A DNA stretch of 64,000 nucleotides, taken from the NCBI GenBank assembly GCA_010094025.1, contig ML991780.1, forward strand, positions 372,001 to 436,000, read 5' to 3'. Shown here piece after piece: positions 21,353 to 29,997 of the stretch (position 1 is its first letter; every line of letters starts with the position of its first letter). Under the pieces are notes generated by a model. The model saw only the letters and a program-made list of their open reading frames with translations, was not told the origin of the DNA and did not search any database. This DNA comes from Viridothelium virens. Lineage: Eukaryota; Ascomycota; Dothideomycetes; Trypetheliales; Trypetheliaceae. Position numbers and translations under genes: made by a program.

Positions 21353-23255
21353 ATGGGGCTTCCAGAGTAGGCAATCCCTACACAACCTAAGAGATCAAAC
21401 TAATCCTCCCTAAAGGCTTTGGAATGAGCTCGGTGATGGTGAGGTTTATCACATTGCTGAATTCGCAGCGCGTCATTTTGAACGGACTGGTCGCCCATTA
21501 CGCACAGCCGTGGACGAACCGGGATGGAGATATAAGAATCTTACCCCCCAGCAAGCTCACCAGATACGTCAAAGTAGGTAGTTTTATGTGAATACGCCTC
21601 AGAATTTTCTTAATCTCGAATCTCCTCCTTATGGCAAATCAGACACCGTTCAAGCCGGGAATCTCATCGAGAAACTAATACTCTATCGACTTCTCAAACT
21701 CCTTCGCCTCAACATTCAGTTTCTTTTCGTCTTTGATGGAGCAAACAGGCCACGCGGTAAGCGAGGCAAACATGGCGGTGGAGGCGTTCAATGGAAGGAG
21801 ATCACTCTCCTAAAGAATTTACTCAAACAGCTAGGAGTGGCCCAACATATGGCACCAGGCGAAGCCAAAGCAGAATGCGCAGCACTACAGAGGCATGGTG
21901 TCGTGGACACGGTCTGGTCTGAAGACTGCGACTGTCTGATGTTTGGCTGTACCACGCTGATACGTGACTTTCGTGAGGGAGGTAAAAAGAGTGAGACCAA
22001 AGTCCGAATCTACCGGGCCGAACTCGTCAAGGAAAAAGTTAGACTTGATCGAGAGGGTCTCGTGGCCTTTGCCATGCTGAACGGAGGCGATTACGACAGC
22101 ACGGGTCTCAGGGGGTGCGGTCCGAAGCTTGCAATTCAAGCTGCAAGGCGTGGACTTGGGCAGTCATTATGTGATGCTCTAGATCAAGGGATCAGTATGG
22201 GACGCTGGCGATCAGAGCTTGTTGAATTTCTCAGAGAGCAACGCAAACCTCTAGAGATTCCTCCAAATTACCCTTCTGTTGACAAGGCGAGACTTTATCA
22301 TAGGCCACTCGTTTCAAGGCCACATCAATTGACAGATCTAAATTGCCTTCGCAATGGTTGGGATTTGGAGATAGATGAGGCAAACCTTCGTGAGCATTTG
22401 CGCAACCACTTCAACTTCTTCACCAAAGAATACATGAAACATATTACGCCTGTCCTCTTAGCAAGGTCGCTAGCGAGTGCCGATCCTGGGGGACGAGCAT
22501 TCGTTCATCGCTACGATGTACAACCAGCGAAGAGGTCCAAAAAGGAGACTGAAGAAGCCGCCAAGAGCTCTACGAAGATCTCTTTCAAACCTGCTGAAGT
22601 TACATGTATCGATGTCGGCGAGTCCGTCGCCATGGATTTGGGAATGGAAAGACAGAGGAAAGATCCCCCGTATGATCCAGATGAGAGAGTTGAATGTGAA
22701 CTCTTGAATGTTATCTTGAAACGAGCCTTTCCCAACCAAGATTTTAACGCGCCTCCTATTAAGCAAAGGAAGAATGCAAAGAAGAAGTATGGGGATGACC
22801 CTAATTCGAAGGGTTGGAATATCAAGTCTCAGAACAAGGACCGGAATAAGAGGAAGTCAAGCGAGCTGCATTCATCCGATGACCTCGACAGGCTGGTGGA
22901 GAAGGAACCCAGACAGGACCGACCAACAAAGAGGCCAAGAGGAAGAAGGAAGGAATCCGACATAACCGCGAAGGCTTTGGCCGACAGAGATGAGACAACT
23001 TTGCAAAGCCTTGATGTCGATCAAGCCGTTAGAGATCTGAGTCCTGGCTCTGATCTCCCTGATCTTGACGACTTGCTTCACGACGCTCCTGTTCTAGTTC
23101 CGTTGTCTCCGAACGCAACACGCAAGGGCTTCGCTCCTTATGCGCAGGTTGAAAAGAAGGCCAAGAATTCAAAACCGACAGCGTTGATCAAGGTCACGCC
23201 CAAATGCGGCTTTTCAGATCCCATAGTGGGTCTTGTAGATCTCACAGATGATTAA
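21353..23255 (+). CDS. GEN1/Yen1-type Holliday junction 5'-flap endonuclease (XPG family)
   Basis: Three exons, 21353-21366, 21416-21573 and about 21643-23255, give 594 residues. The first exon is 14 nt ('MGLPE'), joined to 'LWNELGDGEVYHIAEF', the normal XPG N-terminus. The acidic active-site residues are present: Asp38 in 'RTAVDEPGW', Asp in 'FVFDGANRP', the two Glu in 'APGEAKAEC', Asp in 'WSEDCDCLMFG' and 'GGDYDSTGLRGCGP'. The last is the helix-hairpin-helix region, and it carries the glycine spacing typical of GEN1 rather than FEN1 or Exo1. The C-terminal 200 residues are Lys-rich and disordered, as expected for a nuclear enzyme under cell-cycle control. GEN1/Yen1 cuts four-way DNA junctions that escape Sgs1-type dissolution. 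The acceptor of the second intron could be 21642 or the AG at 21654; the former gives the better match. Confidence 0.9.
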
Positions 23256-23287
23256 ACTACCGGAGATGCTTTTCAATCGAGAAATCG

Positions 23288-23500
23288 TTAGCGACCCGGC
23301 GTTGGACTTTCCTTGGCCCTGGACTCAGGCCGCATTTTGGGTATTTTGAGCCTCTTCAACTTTGCACTCTTCGCATCGTATCGAGCGTTGTTATGTATGT
23401 CCTCGGCCATTTTCGCCTTTCGTTTATACAGGTCCTGACTCATGCTGGGTTCCGGCGTTCTTCCTCTTTTCGTAGCGAGTGAGGCGTTCTGCAAGGTCAC
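23288..23500 (-). CDS. Possible small basic protein or exon
   Basis: An open minus-strand frame ends at 23288 and stays open upstream to 23549. It encodes a basic, helical-looking sequence with 'LATKRGRTPEPSMSQDLY' and a Lys/Arg-rich end. The sequence looks protein-like, with no low-complexity bias and a balanced composition, but the only ATG in frame is internal. An upstream first exon would have to overlap the 3' end of the EFM5 gene. I could not find a convincing splice join, and I do not recognise the family. It may be a real overlapping gene, or read-through sequence in the EFM5 3' region. Confidence 0.3.
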   Translation of the reverse strand: MTLQNASLATKRGRTPEPSMSQDLYKRKAKMAEDIHNNARYDAKSAKLKRLKIPKMRPESRAKESPTPGR

Positions 23501-23604
23501 CGCGAGGCATGCATTCTTGAAAGCTTGTCTTTGTCGACCCTTGTCAATCTACACAGTTTGGAATTTCTCCCCAGACCCGATAGATCCTGGGATCGAGTCG
23601 AACG

Positions 23605-24576
23605 TTATCTCCATTTCCATTGGTCATTCTCAAAGTTAGCATAACATCTGAACTCATTGCTCAACCCTTTTGCGTGCCGCACGTCGAATGTCGTCGTTCG
23701 GACTCCTGCTTTCCCGTACAATTTCTCAACCACTGACTGCATTCGCTCACCTGTGCAGACTAGAATCCTTTGTCCATCATAATCACCGGGACTCTGGCTC
23801 GGTGAGCTCCACGACCTACAAAGCCATCTCACAGTGAGTGCAGCTAAGAAAGCAGTCAGTGATCTGCACCTCAAGTAGAAATTCGGGGACAATTCACACC
23901 CTTGGTCTGACAGTCTTCGCTGAGAAATGGGGGATCACAGATTAGGCGATCAAAACTTCCCTTGAGATCCACGGGCAGCTTTAATGGTTGCTGAAAGTCG
24001 TAGTGCACAAATTCTTGCTTGAACACGCCGAACCGCTCGTCGTACTCAAGAAGCACGATCATCGGTCTCTCAGATGCTTCGACAGTCGACTAAAAGGCAA
24101 TTAGGTATCGACTACAAACCCTCAAGCTGAGATGCGGCCTACGAGAAGGTTCTTTAGCTGGACGAAGACACTCGGTGCCGAGACGACGCCAATCCTCGTT
24201 TGGTGGTTTGCATTCTCGAGAAGTGCTCGCGCTAAGGTCTTAGCCGTCTCATCTCTGTACTTAAAGCCGTCAACCTTGAGGTCGACTTCGCTACCTTCTC
24301 AAGAATGTTGGAACGGCGACATACCCAGAATTGACTCGCATTCCAATCTTCAGAGAAGGCTTCCATGGAGAAAGGCTTTTCCGAGAAGTCGCTTTCTGCT
24401 TGATCCTGGAGAGCTGCAAATTGCTTTGCGCGCAGGTCCCGTTCTTCGTTGAATTCCCGCAATGCTGCTAAAGTGTCCGCAGGCAATTGGCTAAACGATG
24501 GCGTCAGTGGATTCGTCTCAAGGCAAATTAGAAGTATCAAGGCTACCCACGGCATATCATCGTCATCGTCCGCCAT
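23605..24576 (-). CDS. EFM5: EFM5-type protein-lysine N-methyltransferase (eEF1A lysine)
   Basis: Five exons on the minus strand (24576-24551, 24490-24325, 24259-24143, 24089-23900, 23843-23605) encode 245 residues. The order of conserved pieces matches EFM5/EEF1AKMT1: acidic start 'MADDDDDMPQLPADTLAAL', then 'DWNASQFWYRDETA', 'IGVVSAPSVF', 'LLEYDERF', the catalytic 'DPPFLSEDC' (155-163) and 'ILVCTGERM', closing with 'LSNEFRCYANF'. The DPPF motif resembles N6-adenine DNA methylases, but this group trimethylates an N-terminal lysine of translation elongation factor 1A in the cytosol. All four introns are short and phases agree. It starts 273 bases from the divergent metallo-beta-lactamase-fold gene, so the two probably share a promoter. 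Confidence 0.93.
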
Positions 24577-24849
24577 GTTTCCTACTCAAGAATTTCTTGT
24601 GTCGAGTCTCGGTTCATCGGAGCAATTGGAGACGCCCGAGAAGGAATTGCTTTGAGGTTGTACTCCGTTCCCTGCTTGGACAAAATGTAGGCACTATTTC
24701 CATTAGCGAGCTACGAACTCCGATATCTTGTACCTCGGTGATCGCGCAATCGCGATAGTAATCTGATCTGAATGTTCTCAGCCGTATCATCATGTAGGTC
24801 TTTATTCATCGATCATTTCCTACATCGCCGTCTCCATTCCATTCGCCTA

Positions 24850-25797
24850 ATGGCTACCAACCTCCCGCATCTACCAGATGTGCAGAGACTAAGCCCACAT
24901 GTCTTTCGCATCCTCGGGGGGAACCCTGGAAAGGCATCTCTCTCTCTCTCTCTCTCCTGCCCTCGTCTTCCCCGACCTCGTCTCTAACTCCAGCTCCAGT
25001 TCACCCTCCAAGGATCCAACACCTACCTCCTCGGCACCGGTTCCTCCCGCCTCCTCATCGACACCGGCGAAGGCCGCCCCCAATGGCGTTCCTCCCTCTC
25101 CTCTCTTCTAGCCTCCGAATCCGCCACCATCTCCACCTGCCTCCTCACGCACTGGCACCCTGACCACGTCGGCGGAATCCCGGACCTGCTATCCCTCTGC
25201 CCCGACTGCGAAGTCTACAAAGCAGAACCCGAGCTTGGGAACCCAAATCTCGCGTCGCCGGACGCAAAGCCATGGCGAGATATCGCGCACGGCCAGACTT
25301 TCCAGGTGGAAGGTGTGAGTAGCTTGCGTGCGTTCCATTGTCCAGGGCATACGGTGGATCATATGGCGCTGGTGCTGGAGAGCGAGGACGCCATGTTTAC
25401 GGGGGATAATGTGCTCGGTCACGGGACGGCGGTCTTTGAGGATCTGGCGGCGTACATGGAGTCACTGGAGCGAATGCGGCATGAGTTTGCTGGGCGCGCA
25501 TATCCGGGCCATGGGGATGTGATTGAGGATGGGAAGGCAAAAGTCAGGGAGTATATTGCGCATCGGAAGGAGAGGGAAGGCCAAATATTGCAGGCGATGG
25601 GGAGTGAGGGGGATAAGAAGAGGGACTGGAAGAGCATGGAGATTGTGAAGATCGTGTACAAGGAGTATCCAGAGAGTCTGCATGAGCCAGCCGAGAAGGG
25701 GGTCGTGCAGGTGCTCGATAAGTTGGAAGGTGAGGGAAAGGTTGTGAAAGATGAGAACGCAGATAGCTGGAGATTGAGTAACAAGGCATCGTTATGA
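24850..25797 (+). CDS. Metallo-beta-lactamase-fold hydrolase, LACTB2-like
   Basis: Two exons, 24850-24933 and 25000-25797, give 293 residues. The join rebuilds 'LGGNPGKFTLQGSNTYLLG', characteristic of LACTB2-type proteins. The metal-binding 'THWHPDH' lies at 78-84, and further ligands fall in 'FHCPGHTVDHM', 'FTGDNVLGHG' and 'YPGHGD'. The C-terminal region (about 195-290) is the winged-helix-like tail of this group. Human LACTB2 is a mitochondrial single-strand-specific endoribonuclease; fungal relatives also include hydrolases tied to polyketide pathways, and no such pathway is seen here. The intron starts with GC instead of GT (AAG|GCATCT), since no usable GT lies nearby, and it contains a run of ten TC dinucleotides. 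The acceptor is the second of two CTCCAG copies. Confidence 0.92.
24937..24956. repeat. (TC)10 microsatellite in an intron
   Basis: Ten TC dinucleotides in a row lie just inside the 5' end of the GC-AG intron of the metallo-beta-lactamase-fold gene. The pyrimidine run could vary in length without touching the coding sequence. Confidence 0.9.
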
Positions 25798-26527
25798 TCC
25801 AAATGACAGCTCATGGATTGTGAACTGATGCACTGCAGAAACGGCTATACAATAGTGTGTGACTACATTCGATATATTGAGGATAAAAAATGCCAGATAT
25901 TCATGCGTCTCTCCTGGATAGTCTGGGAGTATCTCTTTGCAGTTTCCCACGACGACTCGAGGGCCTTGAATCAGACCAGCTAGTTTTGAACTGTCTCATT
26001 ATCATAGCAGCATCTCCTTTACACTTGCAAGATCCACAAATACACCAATCACCGATTAAGGTACCTTAACGCGGCTGAGGGGTTCCTCAACTGGTAGGTA
26101 ATACAATGTTATTTCGACTTTACTGTTATGACCATGTTAATACATGTTAATACATGTTAACACCGCTTTAACATGGGCTAACATGGTTATAACAGTTAAA
26201 CTGAGGTAACGTTGTACTAACTACCAGTTGAGGAACCCCCCAGCCGCCGTAAGGTAGATATCACTATGTCTCAACACTGCTACCTGCCTCCCTCCGCCCC
26301 ACCTACGATAATCTCAGAACACTCCAAACACCGATAGTGTGACCATCTTTTCCAATCCTCACTCTTGCCTCCGAATCACTCCATCCCACAACTGTTGTTT
26401 ACCTAATACGCGCTTCTTTTAAGCCATAATGCGTGCAAAATGCGTCACTGTTCAACAACATTGCTTTGTTCCTTTATTATCCGACGTCAACCTATACTCA
26501 ACCCCAGACCAGATTTTACCTTACAGT
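25798..26527. other. Intergenic region with a MITE
   Basis: 730 bases separate two plus-strand genes. The middle is occupied by the 191-bp inverted-repeat element at 26064-26254. The rest shows no recognised gene or motif. Confidence 0.5.
26064..26254. mobile_element. MITE, 191 bp near-complete hairpin with TA target site (family copy B)
   Basis: The left arm starts CCTTAACGCGGCTGAGGGG and the right arm, reversed, CCTTACGGCGGCTGGGGGG. Pairing continues through GTTCCTCAACTGGTA and ACCATGTTA nearly to the centre, so each arm is about 86 bases and the whole unit can fold into one hairpin. TA flanks both ends (26062-26063 and 26255-26256). Terminal sequence and arm order match the 608-bp element at 14862-15469, which shows that they are one family. 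Here the centre is replaced by short ATGTTAATAC repeats. There is no coding capacity. Confidence 0.9.
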
Positions 26528-27031
26528 ATGGCGCCTAATGATGGTGACTCTAATGATGAGATTAAGAGTCAGGATGATCCACCGCAAGGAAACGCCAACG
26601 ACAGGACGAAGCCTACATTTAGTGGCCCGAGAATGAGAAGAAAGTTTGGTGGACTCGTCGAAGAGCTGGAACTCTTTGAGGATACTACCGGCGTTGGCCA
26701 TATCAGTGCTTTACAGGCCACCGTATCTGAACTGAAGCAACAGATTGCTGATTTGGCCACTTTTACTCGATCGGGGTTTACCGCAATGCGTAACGATATT
26801 GGAGCCCTCCAAAACGACGTGACAACCCTGCGAACCGACGTGATAACTCTGCGAACCGACGTCCAGACCACTGAGACCCGTCTTACCACAGAGATTCAGA
26901 ATACTCAGACTCAGATTCAAGCTCAGTATGGACTCTTGACAGCTTACCGCATGCATGATACACTAACAGTACTGCTTAGAGCTGCCAATGTAGTCGCACA
27001 GATCAACAGCGCGCAGTCGAAGGTCATTTGA
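26528..27031 (+). CDS. Hypothetical coiled-coil protein
   Basis: A single-exon frame of 167 codons from the ATG at 26528; the frame is open further upstream to an ATG at 26429, but the downstream ATG has the better start context and N-terminus ('MAPNDGDSND'). After an acidic start and a basic patch ('GPRMRRKFGG'), the sequence becomes a long amphipathic helix. It contains 'VTTLRTDVITLRTDVQTTE', a tandem of seven-residue units like those of trimeric or dimeric coiled coils. There is no signal peptide or membrane segment. I recognise no family. It follows a MITE by 270 bases and has no obvious partner, so it could be a lineage-specific gene. Confidence 0.55.
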   Translation: MAPNDGDSNDEIKSQDDPPQGNANDRTKPTFSGPRMRRKFGGLVEELELFEDTTGVGHISALQATVSELKQQIADLATFTRSGFTAMRNDIGALQNDVTTLRTDVITLRTDVQTTETRLTTEIQNTQTQIQAQYGLLTAYRMHDTLTVLLRAANVVAQINSAQSKVI

Positions 27032-27354
27032 GCGTCGAAACCCATGTACACGAGACACGAGATCCGAGGGCGTTCTGAACTGGAACGGCCGTTGCATTCC
27101 TAGATCCCGAAGAAGTTGTGCTACTTCCTAGGAACCTTACTTTTCTTTAGGCAGATAATAATATAACATGTTTCTATACCATAGCTATCTAAATTGCCGC
27201 AATATGTCGCCAGGGTTTGAATGCTTGATTGATGTCGGATAGGCTGAGTTGCCCGGCTCCTGTGAGCTCTTGGACTGCAGTTGCGAAGACTGTCTGGACT
27301 TGACGAGGAAATTCCGAGATGTCTAGGCTTCATGCTAACAGGAAATGGGCATGC
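27032..27354. other. Intergenic, no gene recognised
   Basis: 323 bases lie between the convergent coiled-coil gene and MOG1. Nothing beyond presumed 3' ends was recognised. Confidence 0.45.
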
Positions 27355-28124
27355 TCAATTGACGAAGAGATTCCAATCTTTAATTTCAAAGCTTGCCAGA
27401 ATCTTCTCCTGATAGGCAGAGGCAGCTTCGAGGAGTGAACCCAAACGTCCGTTTTCAGGATCAATAGTTCCGCTTTCCCATGAGCCAGGCTCGTGGGGTA
27501 CGTTGACAGTGATTACAATATCGGTCTGTTTTTCTTCAAGACGCAGAAGAACCAATAGGATGCTCGTATATTTCTGATGTCTAGAATTCTGTAGACTGGG
27601 AACTGGTTCCGTCGCAAACAAAGAAAGTACAGGAGAAGTGTTCCTTAACATTCATTAGCTTACACAAGAGACGTCGAGAGCAGAGTATTAGGATGACATA
27701 GAAGAACATCAGCTCGGCCTTTCGTGAACAGTGGCAGGCTAAGGGGGTAAGAGAAGGAACCTCGGAAAGCAAAAGATTTATACTTACGGTATTTTAGAGA
27801 ACTGTGCAGCTCCAGCAGTCCAGATCTTTGTATGCATTAAGTCGTGATCGTTCGTGATGTCTTTCAAATGGTTTATGGCAACCTCCTCATCGTCACTGCA
27901 CATTTCTGACGGTTGGCGCTCCAAGATGTCGACGATAATGCTCGTTAGACCATTGGCGTCAATATAAACTTCCTGGTGATCAGGAACCTGACGAAGGTCG
28001 CTTTGTATCTATTAGAGCTACCGTTGAAAGCGTATAGGTTGCAAGAGATTTACCTAACATCAATGAATGTATTTGGATAGTCTGCGGTGATGGCACCGCC
28101 AAACAGCTCAACAGTCTTGGACAT
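27355..28124 (-). CDS. MOG1: Mog1-like Ran-GTPase binding protein
   Basis: Three exons on the minus strand, 28124-28054, 28000-27788 and 27643-27355, encode 190 residues. The start 'MSKTVELFGGAITADYP' and 'DLRQVPDHQEVYID' are the family's N-terminal signature. The third exon supplies 'LLVLLRLEEKQTDIVITVN' and 'VPHEPGSW', the conserved C-terminal strand and loop. Mog1 binds Ran in the nucleus, promotes nucleotide release from Ran-GTP and supports nuclear protein import. The second intron is 144 nt, longer than most here. The first acceptor is taken as the AAAG at 28001-28004, because the earlier AG at the end of TCTAATAG breaks the frame. Confidence 0.92.
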
Positions 28125-29140
28125 CTCTATGCTTAAGCTGAGAAGTAGTGGGCTTCAGTAGGAGAAATGATGGGAGATAGATAGACATTTCCCATGAGTC
28201 CGACACATCACTGTAGAATTTATTCGGCTTTCGTAGCTTAGACCGTAGGCAGTACTCGTCGTGTTGTAGGCAGAAGCAATCAGGCACACAGGCATCACTT
28301 GACGCTACAGCTTGGAAAATACATATTCTTACTAAGCACAACCGCACATCTTGCAATGTGTTGCAATCCATAATATAATGTCGTTGGCTTTTATCAGAGT
28401 CCAGTTGTGAAAAATTTACATGGTGGGATGGTACTTTTGTGGGGTTTGGAGTAGAGTAGTGGGAATTTATGGAGAAATCGACGAGGCTACTGAAGCCTCG
28501 CAGACAAGATTGCTGAGACCCTTGTCCCGACCTTTGCAACTCATCTTGTTTTTATTAAGCTTTTGAGCTGTCCTGACAATTTGAAGTAGGAGTAGTATTC
28601 TGGAGGTTCAAGAGATCTAATCCGACGAATTCTCTGACAATAGTCCTAGTCCATCCTATCTCCACTCCTCTATTTTCACCAAGAAATCCTGCATTGGAGT
28701 CTCGAGAGCGTTGCGGGGCCATCGACGCAGTATAGACCGTTTCTCGACATCATGCGTTTGTTGATCGGCAACGCAATGTGCTGGGGCAAGTCAGAGCCGT
28801 GAACGTGACCAATCCCTACTGCTGACCTACAACGAGAAGTCAAAAGAGCTAGAAGGAACCCTTGACGAAAGCAAGAGCAAGGTGTCCCTGCGCTTTTTCA
28901 TGTGCGTTGATGCGCTTAAGCCAATTTCGTCCGGGACAGCTGTTGGTCTGTAGAAGCATGACCGACAACATAGTAGCAAAGGGATGAACGTATGTCTGAG
29001 ATTTGAGGATTGGTGATTGTTTGCAGGAATAGTCTCCAAATGAGACTGGAAGCGATTGATCTGACCATCTCAATGGCTGGAAATCCGGGCAGCTTTTGAG
29101 CTTTTCAAGATGGACATCAAATGTCGGCGAGGATTGCCTC
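28125..29140. other. Intergenic, 1 kb, no gene recognised
   Basis: Only short frames without family resemblance occur between the MOG1 start and the BUD20 stop. A stretch at 28825-28900 reads as a short charged helix-like peptide on the plus strand ('EKSKELEGTLDESKSKV') but has no usable start. It may be a remnant or chance. Confidence 0.45.
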
Positions 29141-29525
29141 TCAGACTGGTCTGTCTTGCTTTCCATTGTCTGTCCACAAACCGACAGCAGCTTCAGCTTC
29201 TTTCTGTGTGTATGGATCTTCTTTCAGAAGACGCTCCCTGCCCAGATGTTAGCCTGAAGGATAATAAACTCTCAGTTTCAGATATGACTGACATCTTTTT
29301 GTGTTTCTTGCTTTTCTGGTGCGCCTCCAAATTGTTACCACTCTCAAACCATCTGGCGCAAGACTTGCAGTACCATTCACCCAGTGCCGGGAGGTCCTCA
29401 GCAGCCTTTGTGTTTGTGTATCCTGTTAGATGTTTCTCATCTCGGATATCTGCATGGATTTGATCCAGGTCTCGGGCACGTCTCCTGGTCTTAGATTTTG
29501 ATTTTGAGCCACGGATAGCGGGCAT
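29141..29525 (-). CDS. BUD20: Bud20/ZNF593-type C2H2 zinc-finger ribosome export factor
   Basis: Two exons, 29525-29293 and 29237-29141, encode 109 residues. The basic N-terminus 'MPAIRGSKSKSKTRRRARD' is followed by a single C2H2 finger, 'WYCKSCARWFESGNNLEAH' and 'QKSKKHKK'. The C-terminus contains 'LLKEDPYTQKEAEAAVGL', which the intron join restores. Bud20 is a shuttling factor on pre-60S ribosomal particles that helps their export from the nucleus. The size matches the family (about 110-166 residues). The donor is AT|GTCAGT, in the middle of a Met codon. Confidence 0.94.
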
Positions 29526-29997
29526 TTTGGCTAAGGGTCGGGACTATCTCCGGGAAATGAACTTGCAAATGGCGTCTGCGAGAACCTTTTCTACTTTTCC
29601 CTTGGATGGTGGACTTTCAATGATCACGGTTACTAAGCTGGGTAAATGGTGGGAAAAATTGAGCTTTGAGTCGGGTAAGCGGCGCTTACCAGGGTACCGG
29701 GGAGTTTCACGTGAGTTTGTGGTGTGTAAAAGGGAGGGCATTAGTGGGTGGAGTGGTCTGAGACAGATACCTCGGGCTTGCATTATTACGGAATTACATC
29801 CCGGTCGTTATCGCGGCAACAGCTTCCACGCAAAAGCTTGCTACCATCATATTGACACCATCTCCTCTCCTCTCCCCTTCCAACATCAATTGCTCAAAGA
29901 GACGCTGAGAATCCTGTGCAGGTCTACTGCAGCTTCTCTTCGTCTGTACATGAGCTATTGATCAATTCGCACCCTTTTGCCTGGCGGGGTTTCCAAG
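29526..29997. promoter_or_regulatory. Divergent promoter region, BUD20 / aconitase
   Basis: 472 bases lie between two outward-read start codons. A pyrimidine-rich stretch at 29850-29890 precedes the aconitase ATG, as is common for strongly expressed fungal genes. No specific site was identified. Confidence 0.5.
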
